Of a DNA stretch of 64,000 nucleotides, positions 54,645-64,000 are shown piece by piece. The DNA lies in the NCBI RefSeq assembly GCF_017874425.1, contig NZ_JAGGLL010000023.1, positions 1 to 64,000 on the forward strand, written 5' to 3'. The translations under genes were made by a program, and so were the position numbers. Source of the DNA: Clostridium punense. GTDB taxonomy: Bacteria; Bacillota; Clostridia; Clostridiales; Clostridiaceae. The notes under the pieces were generated by a model. It saw only the letters and a program-made list of their open reading frames with translations. It searched no databases and had not been told where the DNA came from. The stretch's first letter is position 1, and each line of letters begins with the position of its first letter.

Positions 54645-55820
54645 ATGTCATGTAAATTTTATTTATATAAAGGAAAAGGTAAAAACGCAGAGAATGGACA
54701 TCTTTGGATTTATACCACAGAAATAGAACAGTATGATGGTGAATATGAAAATGGAGACATAGTTGAAGTTTATAACTTCAGAGGAGATTTCATAGGAAAA
54801 GGATATATAAATGATGCTTCAAAAATTACTATAAGAATTATGACAAGAGACATCAATGAAGAAATAGATGAAGAGTTCTTTAGAAAAAGACTTCATGCAG
54901 CTTGGGAATATAGAAAAAAAGTAGTTGAAACTTCTAGCTGCCGTTTCTTATTCGGAGAAGCAGACTTTGTTCCTGGACTTATCATTGATAAGTTTGAAGA
55001 CTACTTTGTTATTCAATCTCTAGCCCTTGGAATAGACAAATATAAGGATATAGTTGTCAAGCTACTTGTGGAGGAGTTTGGAGCTAAGGGTGTTTATGAG
55101 AGAAGTGATGCTAAAGTTAGAGAACTTGAAGGCATGGAGCAAACTAAAGGCTTCTTAACTGAACCTTTTGATACCATGATTACAATCACTGAAAATGGTG
55201 TTAAATATTACGTAGATATTGAAAATGGTCAAAAGACAGGGTTCTTCCTTGACCAAAAGGAAAACAGAGCAGCAATTCATAAGCTTTGCAAGGATGCTAC
55301 GGTTTTAGATTGCTTTACTCACACTGGTTCTTTTGCCCTAAATGCAGGTGTTGCTGGAGCAAAATCTGTTCTTGGAGTGGATATTTCTGAGCATGCAGTA
55401 GATTTTTGCAGAAGAAATGCAGAGCTTAATAACCTTCAAGATACAGTAAAATTTGAGTGTCACAATGCTTTTGATGTGCTTAGAGAATGGTCAAAGGAAG
55501 GCAGAGAATTTGATGTTGTTATCCTTGACCCACCAGCCTTTACAAAATCTCGTTCTACAGTACAAAGTGCTACTAGAGGTTATAAGGAAATTAACCTTAG
55601 AGGAATGAAGCTGGTTAAAAGAGGGGGATATCTTATAACTTGTTCTTGCTCTCATTTTATGAATCCAGATTTATTTAAAGAAACCATTGCAGATGCTGCA
55701 AGAGATGCAAGAGTAACCTTAAGACAGGTTGAATTTAAAACTCAAGCCCCAGACCATCCAATTCTTTGGAACAGTGATGAATCTTATTACTTAAAATTTT
55801 ACATATTCCAAGTGGTTTAA
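54645..55820 (+). CDS. RlmI-like class I rRNA methyltransferase (PUA + Rossmann)
   Basis: The 391-residue protein has an N-terminal PUA-like domain (to about 75: NAENGHLWIYTTEI, GDFIGKGYIN) and a C-terminal m5C-type methyltransferase with VLDCFTHTGSFAL (motif I), GVDISEHAV, VVILDPPAFTKS (motif IV) and CSCSHFMNP (motif VI, catalytic cysteine region). This is the RlmI family, which makes 5-methylcytosine in 23S rRNA. AGGAGGCG lies 6 bases before the ATG. A hairpin element and a terminator follow. Confidence 0.9.
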   Translation: MSCKFYLYKGKGKNAENGHLWIYTTEIEQYDGEYENGDIVEVYNFRGDFIGKGYINDASKITIRIMTRDINEEIDEEFFRKRLHAAWEYRKKVVETSSCRFLFGEADFVPGLIIDKFEDYFVIQSLALGIDKYKDIVVKLLVEEFGAKGVYERSDAKVRELEGMEQTKGFLTEPFDTMITITENGVKYYVDIENGQKTGFFLDQKENRAAIHKLCKDATVLDCFTHTGSFALNAGVAGAKSVLGVDISEHAVDFCRRNAELNNLQDTVKFECHNAFDVLREWSKEGREFDVVILDPPAFTKSRSTVQSATRGYKEINLRGMKLVKRGGYLITCSCSHFMNPDLFKETIADAARDARVTLRQVEFKTQAPDHPILWNSDESYYLKFYIFQVV

Positions 55821-55956
55821 CAACGTTTTGGAAGCTGTAAGTCTGCCATCTTCTAAGGTGTCTGCTTAGCAAACTTGCAGTTGCTCAGCCTAGTCAAGTT
55901 AATTTGGTGTAACAAACTGTGTTTGTTATATCTAAATCTGCTTCCAAAGTTGTTAA
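55817..55956. repeat. Hairpin-type intergenic repeat with inverted ends (about 140 bp)
   Basis: TTAACAACGTTTTGGAAGC at the left end and GCTTCCAAAGTTGTTAA at the right end are inverted copies with a short gap. Part of the left half is shared with 32194-32285. No ORF. It begins inside the last bases of the methyltransferase gene, so its end overlaps the stop. Confidence 0.5.
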
Positions 55957-55991
55957 ACAAAATGAACTTGTTCATTATTTAATTCAACTAT

Positions 55992-56030
55992 AAAACCCTG
56001 CTAGGTTTAATTATTCTAGCAGGGTTCTTA
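55992..56030. terminator. Terminator between RlmI-like and MCP-SBP genes
   Basis: AACCCTGCTAG / CTAGCAGGGTT perfect stem between convergent genes with T-rich right flank and A run on the left. Confidence 0.85.
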
Positions 56031-56046
56031 TTATTAATTACAATTA

Positions 56047-58491
56047 TTATTCTTTTATAATGTTATCATATTTAACCATAGCCAATGGTGAAATCCTAAT
56101 ATTAAATATATTTTCCTTACTGCACACCGCATTTTGTGGATGCAGCACTGGTATTACAGGAATATCCTCATGGATAATTCTTTGAATTTGTTCATATAAG
56201 GCCTTTCTCTTGATTGGATTTGCAGTAGATTTAGCCTCATTTAAAAGGCTCATTAACTCTTTATTGTCATATCCACTAAGGTTTGAAACACTTCCTGGAG
56301 AGAACAATGGTTCAATGAAGGCAGATGGGTCTAAAGTATCGGCATACCATCCATAGTAGAACATGTCCCCGTACTTATAGGCCTCTTCTGAGGCAAAGAC
56401 TTTAGACTCAACAATTTTAAATTCACAAGGTATTCCAACAGCCTTCAAATCTTCTTCTACGTATTTTAATATGGCCTGTACATTGTTAGCACATAAAATC
56501 TTTAGTGGTTCTCTAAAAGAAATATTCTCTTTTTTCAATAACTCCTTAGCCTTATTAACATTATATTCATACTCACTTATATAATCGTTACCTACCAGGC
56601 CTGCTGGAATAACAGCTTTAGCCCTAGAAGCTAGTCCCCCTTGTAATTCCTTAATTATTCTATCCTTATTAATTGCATGACTTATAGCTTTTCTAATATT
56701 CTTTCTCATGTATACGGAAGAAGTATTCTTTAACTTAAACCCTAAGTAAAAAGTAGCTAGTAGGTCATAATTTTTCATAGTTTTAAAGTAAGGAGTTTCC
56801 TTAATTCCATCTACTTCCTTCTTCCCTTGTACCAAGTAAAAATCACGATTTCCTTCTATAAACTCTTTTAAGTTTTCACCTTTATTAACCACTAACTCTA
56901 ACTTATCACAATAAGGTCTTCCTCCTATATAATTTTCAAAGGCCTTTAACTTTATTACTTCATCATTAATATCCTCGATGATATAAGCACCACAACCAAC
57001 AATCTTTCCTTGTTTTAAGGCCTCACTTTCTAGAATAGCGCAACAAGCTTGAGGTAAACTTAAGAGAAAACCACTGAAAGCAAAAGCTAGTTTTATTGAT
57101 AATTTAAAGTCTCCCAAAACTTTTATTCCGCTTAAACTAGTTGTCTCACCATTCATGAATTTATCTGCACCCTCTATAGCATTAATAAACCACCCGTTAG
57201 GAGACTTAACCTTTGGTGATAGCAATCTTTCTAAAGAATTTTTCACATCATTAGCTGTGACTTTTTTGCCATTATGGAATGTTACATCATTTCTTAAGTT
57301 AAAAATCCAAGTTACTCCATCATCCTCTACATACCAACTCTTGGCAATGGCAGGAAGAACCTCTCCAGAATCACTAGATCCTAATAACCCTAAATGAACA
57401 TTGGACAATATTCTTATCTCTTCCATTACGGTAATCATTGCTGGATCTAAAGTTTTTAGTGGATTATTTACTCCAAAAGTCAACTGGGTTTCAGGTGACA
57501 TACTCTCGGCATCATTTATTACTAAAGCTTTTCTAGCTTTATCTAATAATTCAGATACCTGTAATAAAGCTGTTATGGATGCCTTCATAAATTGAGTATT
57601 CATAAGAGCACTTTCTACCATAGTCATTGACTTTTCCGAGCTTTCCATCATCTCCCTTGAAGATGAAATAACCCCATCTAAACTGCTAGTTTGTACTTCT
57701 AGGGCATTATTAATTTCATTAGTTATATTAATCATTTCACTTATAGCTTGTTCAACATTTTTAAAGGCAGTGTTAGTTTTTTCTGCAATAGTTGTGCCCT
57801 CATTTACTTTGCTGCTGCTAACTTGCATAGCATTTACAGTATTACCTATTGATTTATTTATATCATTAATAATATTAGAAATTTGTCCTGCTGAATCATT
57901 GCTCCTTTGAGCTAATTTTTTTACTTCTTCTGCAACCACAGCAAAGCCACGTCCTGCATCTCCAGCTCTTGCTGCCTCAATTGAGGCATTTAGTGCTAAC
58001 AAATTAGTCTGCCCTGCTATTTCTTTAATTATGTTAATAATACTATCAATTTGAGAAGACTTAGTTTTTAGCTCATCTATTTCATTTACCACTGAAGATA
58101 CTGAGGTTTCTATGTGTTTAATTGCTTCTATGGTGCTATTAACAGCTTTACTTCCTTCGTTAATAACTGTTAGGGTAGAGTAAGCTGTTTCTGCAGAATT
58201 TGCAGAGCTTGCTTGCACTTCTTCCGCCATAGCTGAATAGCTGTCAATTTCTTCTACCACTTTGTCAATTAATTTCACCTGTTCTTCCACTCTATTTGAG
58301 ATAACTTCAATGATGCTTATTAAGCTATTGCCTTGAAATTCTGTTTCCCTTAACCTATGTTGTAACCTATTAAAAACTCTTTTTTCATTTTCTTTCATTA
58401 AATCTAAGTTTGATGAGGATTCATCACTATGTATTTCTTTTTCATGTTCCGTACTGATATTATGTATTTCTTTCTTCTTTCTCCCAAACAT
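56047..58491 (-). CDS. Soluble chemoreceptor fused to a family 5 solute-binding domain
   Basis: The 814-residue protein has no signal peptide and no transmembrane helix. Residues 30-310 form a methyl-accepting chemotaxis signalling domain with the tip [20 protein letters not shown] followed by [22 protein letters not shown]. Residues 345-814 are an SBP_bac_5 (oligopeptide/nickel-binding) domain: [59 protein letters not shown] and the late [15 protein letters not shown]. The binding domain therefore lies in the cytoplasm and should report an internal ligand, perhaps a peptide, to CheA. An intracellular SBP_bac_5 sensor is known in SgrR. The usual order, sensor before signalling domain, is reversed. 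Monocistronic. Confidence 0.92.
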   Translation of the reverse strand: MFGRKKKEIHNISTEHEKEIHSDESSSNLDLMKENEKRVFNRLQHRLRETEFQGNSLISIIEVISNRVEEQVKLIDKVVEEIDSYSAMAEEVQASSANSAETAYSTLTVINEGSKAVNSTIEAIKHIETSVSSVVNEIDELKTKSSQIDSIINIIKEIAGQTNLLALNASIEAARAGDAGRGFAVVAEEVKKLAQRSNDSAGQISNIINDINKSIGNTVNAMQVSSSKVNEGTTIAEKTNTAFKNVEQAISEMINITNEINNALEVQTSSLDGVISSSREMMESSEKSMTMVESALMNTQFMKASITALLQVSELLDKARKALVINDAESMSPETQLTFGVNNPLKTLDPAMITVMEEIRILSNVHLGLLGSSDSGEVLPAIAKSWYVEDDGVTWIFNLRNDVTFHNGKKVTANDVKNSLERLLSPKVKSPNGWFINAIEGADKFMNGETTSLSGIKVLGDFKLSIKLAFAFSGFLLSLPQACCAILESEALKQGKIVGCGAYIIEDINDEVIKLKAFENYIGGRPYCDKLELVVNKGENLKEFIEGNRDFYLVQGKKEVDGIKETPYFKTMKNYDLLATFYLGFKLKNTSSVYMRKNIRKAISHAINKDRIIKELQGGLASRAKAVIPAGLVGNDYISEYEYNVNKAKELLKKENISFREPLKILCANNVQAILKYVEEDLKAVGIPCEFKIVESKVFASEEAYKYGDMFYYGWYADTLDPSAFIEPLFSPGSVSNLSGYDNKELMSLLNEAKSTANPIKRKALYEQIQRIIHEDIPVIPVLHPQNAVCSKENIFNIRISPLAMVKYDNIIKE

Positions 58492-58868
58492 TTTACTATC
58501 CCCCTACCTGTTAGTATTTGTAAAACCGTATTTCAAATACTTTAACATAATTATACTTGTATTTAGAAAATTTTTCAATTATTCATAATTCAAAGTCTAT
58601 TTTCATTGTTCAAATTACTTTTTTGCCAAGTACTGTCACCTAGTGTAAAACTTTCATTCCTTATAAATTAGATTAAAGAAAAAAGCTAAAATAGCCCTTC
58701 ACTACCTTAGCCCTTTTAAACCATAATTAATTTTTACTTATTTTCTCTACATAATTTCAATCTATTTCTTCGTTTTACAGTTATTTTATAAGCTCTCAAA
58801 ATAAAAGTTACTTTTCATTTTTCCCAAAAAATCTTGAGTTACGATATAATCCCCCAGATATATTAAAG
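58492..58868. other. Intergenic region
   Basis: About 375 AT-rich bases. Apart from the presumed promoter of the chemoreceptor gene I see nothing in it. Confidence 0.4.
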
Positions 58869-59408
58869 TTACATAAGCATATCAAATTTGTTAAATTCGT
58901 TAACCTTCCACTGATTGCCTTCCTTTGACATAAAGAATCTCTTAGTAATGGTTTTTTCAAATTCTTCATTTTCTTTTCTATTCTTTGTAACTATAGTAAA
59001 AGTAACATCGTATCTTAATATACCATCTTCTTGTATGCTTATAAATTTAGGTTTAATATTTTTTACCTCAATAAGAGTATCCATCGATGATGGTTTTATA
59101 AGGGTAGTAAGATGTATTCTCTCTGCAGTATAAACACGAAATCCCTCTTTTGTCATGAAACCTTTCATCGCTTTCGCATCTTTATCAAACTTAGCTAAGT
59201 ATTCTTCAGTAATTCCATCCACTTGATATTTATTAAATCTATCTATTTCTTCACTGGTAACAGTATAATGGCTATTAATGAACTTAATCAAATTTTTCTC
59301 TCCTGGTTTTCTTCCTGATAAGTATATAAGTGTTAGCGACGAAACCAGAATTAATCCTATTACAATTATTGATATTTTAGATTTCTTGTTAAATTGAAAA
59401 GTTCTCAT
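58869..59408 (-). CDS. Membrane-anchored protein of unknown function
   Basis: The 179-residue protein has a short basic start, one transmembrane helix (about 11-31) and an extracellular alpha/beta part (about 40-179) ending with FFMSKEGNQWKVNEFNKFD, which recalls the last strands of NTF2-like or lumazine-type small domains. No family is firmly recognised. It follows the zinc-ribbon gene by two bases, so they form an operon. Confidence 0.7.
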   Translation of the reverse strand: MRTFQFNKKSKISIIVIGLILVSSLTLIYLSGRKPGEKNLIKFINSHYTVTSEEIDRFNKYQVDGITEEYLAKFDKDAKAMKGFMTKEGFRVYTAERIHLTTLIKPSSMDTLIEVKNIKPKFISIQEDGILRYDVTFTIVTKNRKENEEFEKTITKRFFMSKEGNQWKVNEFNKFDMLM

Positions 59409-59410
59409 AA

Positions 59411-59638
59411 TTACTGTAACTCCTTTCTATTAATAATTATCTTTTCACAGTTATTACAATAATGAGAAGTAACTTCACAGTTAATCACACTGGCTTTATC
59501 TAAAACTATGCAATCCTTTTTCATTATTTTGGAGATTAATCCTCTTTTCTTATTTTTTTCTACCCAAATTACACTCTTCCTTCCATCAGCTTCAATAATA
59601 CCTTCCTTCATTTCTTGGTTGCAATATGGACATATCAT
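59411..59638 (-). CDS. Small zinc-ribbon protein (PF20097/DUF6487-like)
   Basis: The 75-residue protein has two cysteine pairs, CPYC near the start and CNNC near the end, and a WVEKNKKRG segment between. This is the pattern of small zinc-ribbon proteins of the DUF6487 kind, of unknown function. The start is the ATG at 59638 with AGGAGGTG 5 bases ahead; a GTG at 59644 overlaps that site. Confidence 0.75.
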   Translation of the reverse strand: MICPYCNQEMKEGIIEADGRKSVIWVEKNKKRGLISKIMKKDCIVLDKASVINCEVTSHYCNNCEKIIINRKELQ

Positions 59639-59674
59639 AACCACACCTCCTATATAAATAACTGATGATTATTC

Positions 59675-59845
59675 TTACACACCTCGATCTTCTTCCTTCT
59701 CTTTATCTTCCCCGTCTATATTCATAGCAAATGCTGGAATTGCCATTGCGAATAATGGATATGAATCTTTTGTTACATATATAGCTATAGAAACTGCAAT
59801 TGCTGTGACTATCCAAGCTATTGCCAACATTGTTGTCTTTTTCAT
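59675..59845 (-). CDS. Small two-helix membrane protein
   Basis: The 56-residue protein has hydrophobic segments at about 4-24 and 29-40 and a strongly acidic end (DGEDKEKEEDRGV). GGAAGGTG lies 6 bases before the ATG at 59845. It is first in a likely three-gene unit with the zinc-ribbon and anchored proteins (37-base gap). No family is recognised. Confidence 0.6.
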   Translation of the reverse strand: MKKTTMLAIAWIVTAIAVSIAIYVTKDSYPLFAMAIPAFAMNIDGEDKEKEEDRGV

Positions 59846-60003
59846 AAGTTTCACCTTCCTATTAATTATTATAAATAATAGCTTATCCTGGGTAACCAAC
59901 ATCAATAAATGAATTGTGGTCTATTGAAGTTGTTTATTTTTACAAGCCAATAAATTATCATTACTATTTAATACGTTCTTCCCTAATAATTTTCTATTCA
60001 TTA

Positions 60004-61794
60004 CTATACGTAATATTGAGCTTGCGCAGAATACATAAGTTCATACTGACTTCCCCTGTGATTTATAAGCTCCTCATGAGTTCCCACTTGAGTAAGCTCT
60101 CCCTTATGGAATACTGCAATTTTATCACAGAACTTACAGCTAGATAGCCTATGAGAAATATATATGGTGGTTTTTTCCCCTATAAGCTCATTAAACTTGC
60201 TATAAATCTCGAACTCTGCAAGAGGGTCAAGAGCTGCTGTTGGCTCGTCTAAAATTACTATAGGTGCATCTTTAAAGATTGCTCTTGCTATGGCAATTTT
60301 CTGCGCTTGCCCACCTGAAAATTCTATACCTTTTTCATCAAAGGCCTTATAAATTGAAGTTTTTATTCCTAAAGGAAGTTTTTCTATATCTTCTTTAAGC
60401 CCTGATTTATGAAGTGCTTCTAACACTTTACTATCTTCAATTTCTTCGTGATGCTCTAGAGCTATATTTTCCTTCATAGAGAAGGCCATAAGCTTAAAGT
60501 CCTGGAAAACCACAGATAAAAGCTTCATGTATTCCTCATAATCATATTCTTTAATATTTACTCCATTAAGAAGAATTTCACCTTCTGTAGGCTCGTATAA
60601 TCTAGCTAACAGCTTAATAAAGGTGGTTTTTCCTGCTCCATTTAGTCCAACTACTGAAAGTTTTTCCCCTTTATTTATGGTCATAGATATATTTTTTAGG
60701 GTATACTCCTCACTTCTTGGATATTTAAAGGAAACATTTTTAAATTCCACTGTGCAATGTTGTAAATCCCCAATAGTTCTTCCCCCTACAGGCTTTGAGG
60801 ACTTTATTCCTTCTAATTCTAAGTATAAATCTAAGTATCTACACATAGCTCTAAACTCAACATAAGTCTTTAAAAAACCAGATATAGCATTGCTAAAACT
60901 AGTAGCAGCACTTACATACATTGTAAAGCTTCCAATGCCAATATGGTTTTTTAATACCTTATAAGTCATGTAGCCGTAAACCACTGCCATTTGAACTTGA
61001 ATACTTATGGAGTTCAACCCCTCAAACTTTCCTATGGTTCTAAAGAGCTTTCCAAAGCCACCAATACTTACTTTATTATAATCCTCAATCTTGTCCATGA
61101 TGAGAGGGCTTATATCATAAATTCTAATATCCTTTGCCATGGAAAAGTCTAAGGTTATTTCTCCATAATACATAAACTGCCTATTTAAGGGGGTTAACTC
61201 TTGATAAAATTTATATTGAACCTGTTGGGATTTTTTATATATAAAAGAGTTTAAGAAAACTATACCTACAATAACGAGAATTATTAATATATTTAAGGTA
61301 GATATAATAGCTACTAACCCTAATATAGTAATAACTTGAGATATTGCATCTATAACACTTCTTATCATCCTCTCCAGCACATTTTGATTTCTAAGGGGAA
61401 ATAGAGCTCTGTCCTTTAAATCTAAAACCTGTGGGTCTTCAATTTTTTCAAAGTCCATGTCCATAATTCTTTTTCCAAGATGCAGCTCAAAGCCATTAAT
61501 CACTTCAATATTCTTTATTTCAACCAAGGTATCTAGCCATTTATTAATTAAGTTCATTACCCCATTAGTTACTACAATTACAGTAACCAAAAGAATAAAT
61601 TTATCTATCCTCTGCTGCCCCATTAGTTCATCAATTATAAACTTAGGCATGATGATATTAACGAAGGGAGCTATGGCTTTTGAGATTGAAGAGAGGAATA
61701 AAAGTGGGATATAGGTTTTTGATATCTTTGAAGCAATACGTAAAAAGTGAACTGCTATTTTAAAATCCTGTTTTAATCCCTTTGTATCTTCCAT
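60004..61794 (-). CDS. ABC exporter half-transporter, second gene of a pair
   Basis: The 596-residue protein has six transmembrane helices (about 25-310) and a nucleotide-binding domain with Walker A GLNGAGKTT, signature FSGGQAQK, Walker B VILDEPTAALD and switch ISHRLSS. All catalytic residues are present. It starts directly after the stop of the first half, with GGGAGGTGG as ribosome site, so the two likely form a heterodimer. Related pairs export peptides or lipids; no peptide precursor is recognised nearby. Confidence 0.9.
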   Translation of the reverse strand: MEDTKGLKQDFKIAVHFLRIASKISKTYIPLLFLSSISKAIAPFVNIIMPKFIIDELMGQQRIDKFILLVTVIVVTNGVMNLINKWLDTLVEIKNIEVINGFELHLGKRIMDMDFEKIEDPQVLDLKDRALFPLRNQNVLERMIRSVIDAISQVITILGLVAIISTLNILIILVIVGIVFLNSFIYKKSQQVQYKFYQELTPLNRQFMYYGEITLDFSMAKDIRIYDISPLIMDKIEDYNKVSIGGFGKLFRTIGKFEGLNSISIQVQMAVVYGYMTYKVLKNHIGIGSFTMYVSAATSFSNAISGFLKTYVEFRAMCRYLDLYLELEGIKSSKPVGGRTIGDLQHCTVEFKNVSFKYPRSEEYTLKNISMTINKGEKLSVVGLNGAGKTTFIKLLARLYEPTEGEILLNGVNIKEYDYEEYMKLLSVVFQDFKLMAFSMKENIALEHHEEIEDSKVLEALHKSGLKEDIEKLPLGIKTSIYKAFDEKGIEFSGGQAQKIAIARAIFKDAPIVILDEPTAALDPLAEFEIYSKFNELIGEKTTIYISHRLSSCKFCDKIAVFHKGELTQVGTHEELINHRGSQYELMYSAQAQYYV

Positions 61795-63627
61795 CTAAAC
61801 CACCTCCCTTTCAGCTTCCTCTTGATAATAGTGAGCTTGAATGTTAAACATTTCTGCATACTTTCCATTCTTGGCTAAAAGCTCCTCATGGGTACCGTAC
61901 TCCTTAATTTGTCCATCCTCAAAGAAAGCAATAACATCACAAAAGCGGGTGCTAGCAAGTCTATGGGAAATATATATAGCAGTTTTATCTCCAACCAAGT
62001 CGTTAAAGCCCTTATAAATGTTATATTCTGCTATGGCATCTAGGGCTGCAGTAGGCTCATCTAAAACTATGATGTGTCCATCTTTATAAATGGCTCTAGC
62101 AAGAGCCAGTTTTTGATTTTCTCCCCCTGAAAGCTCTATTCCCTCCTCATCAAGAAACTTTAATAAAGTGGTATGAATTCCTTTTTTAAGGCTTCTAACC
62201 TTGTCCCCCATACCTGCTTTTTCTATAGCTTTTATAACCCTTTCTTCATCCAGGTTATCCTTTGTGGTTAGAGCTACGTTTTCAGCCACAGAAAAGGCAA
62301 ACATTCTTATTTCTTGGAATACCACGGAAAACAACTTGTTATATTCCTTTTTATTAAACTCTTTAATATTGATTCCATTTATAAGTATTTCTCCCTCAGT
62401 TGGGTCGTAAAGCCTAGTTAGAAGCTTTACAAAGGTAGTCTTTCCTGCTCCATTTACCCCTACAATAGCAAGTCTTTGCCCTGGCTTTATAGTAAAGCTA
62501 AGATTTTTGTAAATGTATCTATCACTATGAGGGTACTTAAAAGACACATTTCTAAACTCTATTTCATAAGCCCCACATTCAGGAATTGCAACTGGATTTG
62601 GTTTTTCCTTTTCATCATCTATTTCTAAGAAGTCACGAAAATCATTAAGATATAAATTTTGCGACCTGATAAAAGCTAAATCTGCCATGACCTTTTGCAT
62701 CCACATAGCAAAGCCACTGATGGTAGCAAAATACATGGTGAAATCTCCAATAGTCATATTACCTCTTACAACTCTATAAATTAAATAACCATAAATTATT
62801 CCTTCACGTAGTAACAAAAGTATTACTTCTACTACCCCTACCTTAAAATACTTGTATTTAATCTTTCTTTGAATTGCCACTCCATCATCCTTAAAGTGCT
62901 GAAACTTTTTTGAAAGCCAAGCTCCTAGCTTGTATATTCTTATATCCTTACCATAAGAGAAATCATACATTGTTTTATAAATATACTCAGCTTTTCTATT
63001 CTTATCTGAAATCTCATCCTTTTTACTATGTTCAAAGGTTTTAACCTTAAGAGTTAAAAAGTAAGTGACTAAAACATTAAAAATTAAATACAAAAGTACC
63101 AGTGGATTTAGTACAGCGACAATTGCCACATAGCCTAAGAAGGAAATCCCTGCTCCAAAGAGTCCAAAGAGTTTATGGTAAATACCTTCAACCCCTGTAT
63201 TACTACTACCAATTGCCCTCTCTGCACTTTCCATGTTATTTAAGGTCTCGGGATTTTCTGTATGCCTAAAATCCATATTCATGCACTTTTCTTGCATCAT
63301 ATTGATAAACTTAAACCTGGTTACCACCACCTTAGGATAGTAAGCTCCATAAAAATATGCTGATAAGTAATTTACAATAGCTGATAAAAGAAAAAATCCC
63401 CCAAGGATTAAAACTAAAGTCTCAGTTTTCTTATTCCCCATTAACTCATCAATTAAAAACTTAGGTGTGAAAATTCCTATAAAAGGTGCAATTGCTGTCA
63501 TTAAGGTATAACACCCAAAATCCCAAAACAAGGTCTTATCGATAGCCCATGCCTTTGAGATTAAAAATTTCAAGTTAGTAAATATACTTCTCTTTTCCTT
63601 TTTTCTTTTAATTCTGTCTTCCCCCAT
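61795..63627 (-). CDS. ABC exporter half-transporter, first gene of a pair
   Basis: The 610-residue protein has six transmembrane helices (about 30-320) and a nucleotide-binding domain with GVNGAGKTT, LSGGENQK, VLDEPTAALDA and ISHRLAST. It is closely similar to the second gene in layout (DRALFPL in one, ESAERAIGSS in the other, after a shared TENPETL/EDPQVLDL block), showing an old duplication. AGGGGG lies 9 bases before the ATG. The substrate is unknown. Confidence 0.9.
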   Translation of the reverse strand: MGEDRIKRKKEKRSIFTNLKFLISKAWAIDKTLFWDFGCYTLMTAIAPFIGIFTPKFLIDELMGNKKTETLVLILGGFFLLSAIVNYLSAYFYGAYYPKVVVTRFKFINMMQEKCMNMDFRHTENPETLNNMESAERAIGSSNTGVEGIYHKLFGLFGAGISFLGYVAIVAVLNPLVLLYLIFNVLVTYFLTLKVKTFEHSKKDEISDKNRKAEYIYKTMYDFSYGKDIRIYKLGAWLSKKFQHFKDDGVAIQRKIKYKYFKVGVVEVILLLLREGIIYGYLIYRVVRGNMTIGDFTMYFATISGFAMWMQKVMADLAFIRSQNLYLNDFRDFLEIDDEKEKPNPVAIPECGAYEIEFRNVSFKYPHSDRYIYKNLSFTIKPGQRLAIVGVNGAGKTTFVKLLTRLYDPTEGEILINGINIKEFNKKEYNKLFSVVFQEIRMFAFSVAENVALTTKDNLDEERVIKAIEKAGMGDKVRSLKKGIHTTLLKFLDEEGIELSGGENQKLALARAIYKDGHIIVLDEPTAALDAIAEYNIYKGFNDLVGDKTAIYISHRLASTRFCDVIAFFEDGQIKEYGTHEELLAKNGKYAEMFNIQAHYYQEEAEREVV

Positions 63628-64000
63628 ATAATATCCCCCTATTTTATACCTTGTTATCTTAAGCTTACCTATGTACTTGTTATGTTAGGGTACTTTAACA
63701 CAAGCAACCTTTAATGATTTACATATAAGGTTAAAATTTACTTTTGTCCATAGTAAAATTATACCAAACCTATTGTATTTATAGAACCCTTTTATCCTTT
63801 GAATCACAGCTTTAATTAGCTTATTCTACATATATTGTTATTGCCCTTTAATAGTAAGCCCATTGCTTATAATACCTTTAATAAATAAAAAAGCTGAAGC
63901 CCTATTATACGTATTAACGTAAATCTAGTTCTTCAGCTTTTTATATATTTTCCTATAACTGATAATCCAATAATAGGACTAGAGTTGCATACAACCTTAA
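63628..64000. other. Intergenic end of the window
   Basis: About 370 AT-rich bases with the presumed promoter of the ABC pair and a terminator at 63887-63945. No gene is seen before the window ends. Confidence 0.4.
63887..63945. terminator. Terminator of a neighbouring gene outside the window
   Basis: AAAAAAGCTGAAG / CTTCAGCTTTTT outer stem with an inner TACGT/ACGTA hairpin. A and T runs on the two sides allow use in either direction. Confidence 0.7.

Noticed and set aside
1-64000. CRISPR array, rRNA or insertion-sequence transposase
   Set aside because: No regular direct repeats with unique spacers, no rRNA-like stretches and no transposase motifs were found on reading through.

Overview
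The window looks like a chromosomal segment of a low-G+C, spore-forming anaerobe of the genus Clostridium or a close relative. The evidence is the AT-rich DNA, strong AGGAGG ribosome sites with many TTG and GTG starts, an [FeFe]-hydrogenase, three methyl-accepting chemotaxis proteins, a Csp-like spore-germination pseudoprotease, and a UviA/UviB-type sigma factor plus holin pair. The species cannot be named from sequence reading alone. There is no CRISPR array, rRNA operon, IS transposase or complete prophage. One tRNA gene (Pro, UGG) is present.

Layout. 0-6 kb: a secreted helical protein, tRNA-Pro, a small four-helix membrane protein with two H-x13-H pairs (possible di-heme cytochrome b), an [FeFe]-hydrogenase, a six-helix chemoreceptor and a HAD hydrolase. 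6-15 kb: a MITE-like palindromic element, an SH3-like membrane protein, an ABC-2 exporter, a dCache chemoreceptor, a MATE pump that looks transferred, and an LCP cell-wall ligase with an ECF-type promoter. 15-22 kb: a PadR/DUF2812 pair, a MarR plus heterodimeric ABC exporter operon, a methyltransferase and a GalE-like epimerase. 22.8-27.2 kb: a compact cassette of a TcdR/UviA-like sigma factor, a UviB-like holin, a 706-residue lysin with a hydrophobic tail, and two YcxB-like membrane proteins. 27-32 kb: a five-PAS histidine kinase and an ABC-F protein. 32-38.7 kb: a Fur-controlled ferric-siderophore uptake operon with an MFS exporter and a divergent AraC regulator. 38.8-45.6 kb: a Csp-like pseudoprotease, a DUF975 membrane protein, a GNAT, a HAD, a DUF1648 protein and a diguanylate cyclase. 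45.7-53.3 kb: an ABC-F with a structured leader, an M28 peptidase lipoprotein with a terminator-bearing leader, an ECF sigma/DUF4179 pair, a Nudix protein and a small membrane protein. 53.9-64 kb: a DUF6241-like protein, an RlmI-like RNA methyltransferase, a soluble chemoreceptor fused to a family 5 solute-binding domain, three small genes and a paired ABC exporter.

The most interesting locus is the sigma-holin-lysin-YcxB cassette. Three of its intergenic regions carry the same extended -10 element (TMCTWTATAAATR), and two of these have TTTACA exactly 17 bp upstream. This suggests one small regulon run by the cassette's own sigma factor: a self-contained bacteriocin-like lytic system with candidate immunity proteins. 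Other unusual items are the MCP/SBP_bac_5 fusion without membrane segments, a Csp protein that has lost all three catalytic residues and seems to carry a frameshift near its end, ECF-type promoters linking the sigma operon to the LCP gene, and several families of short palindromic or dispersed intergenic repeats.
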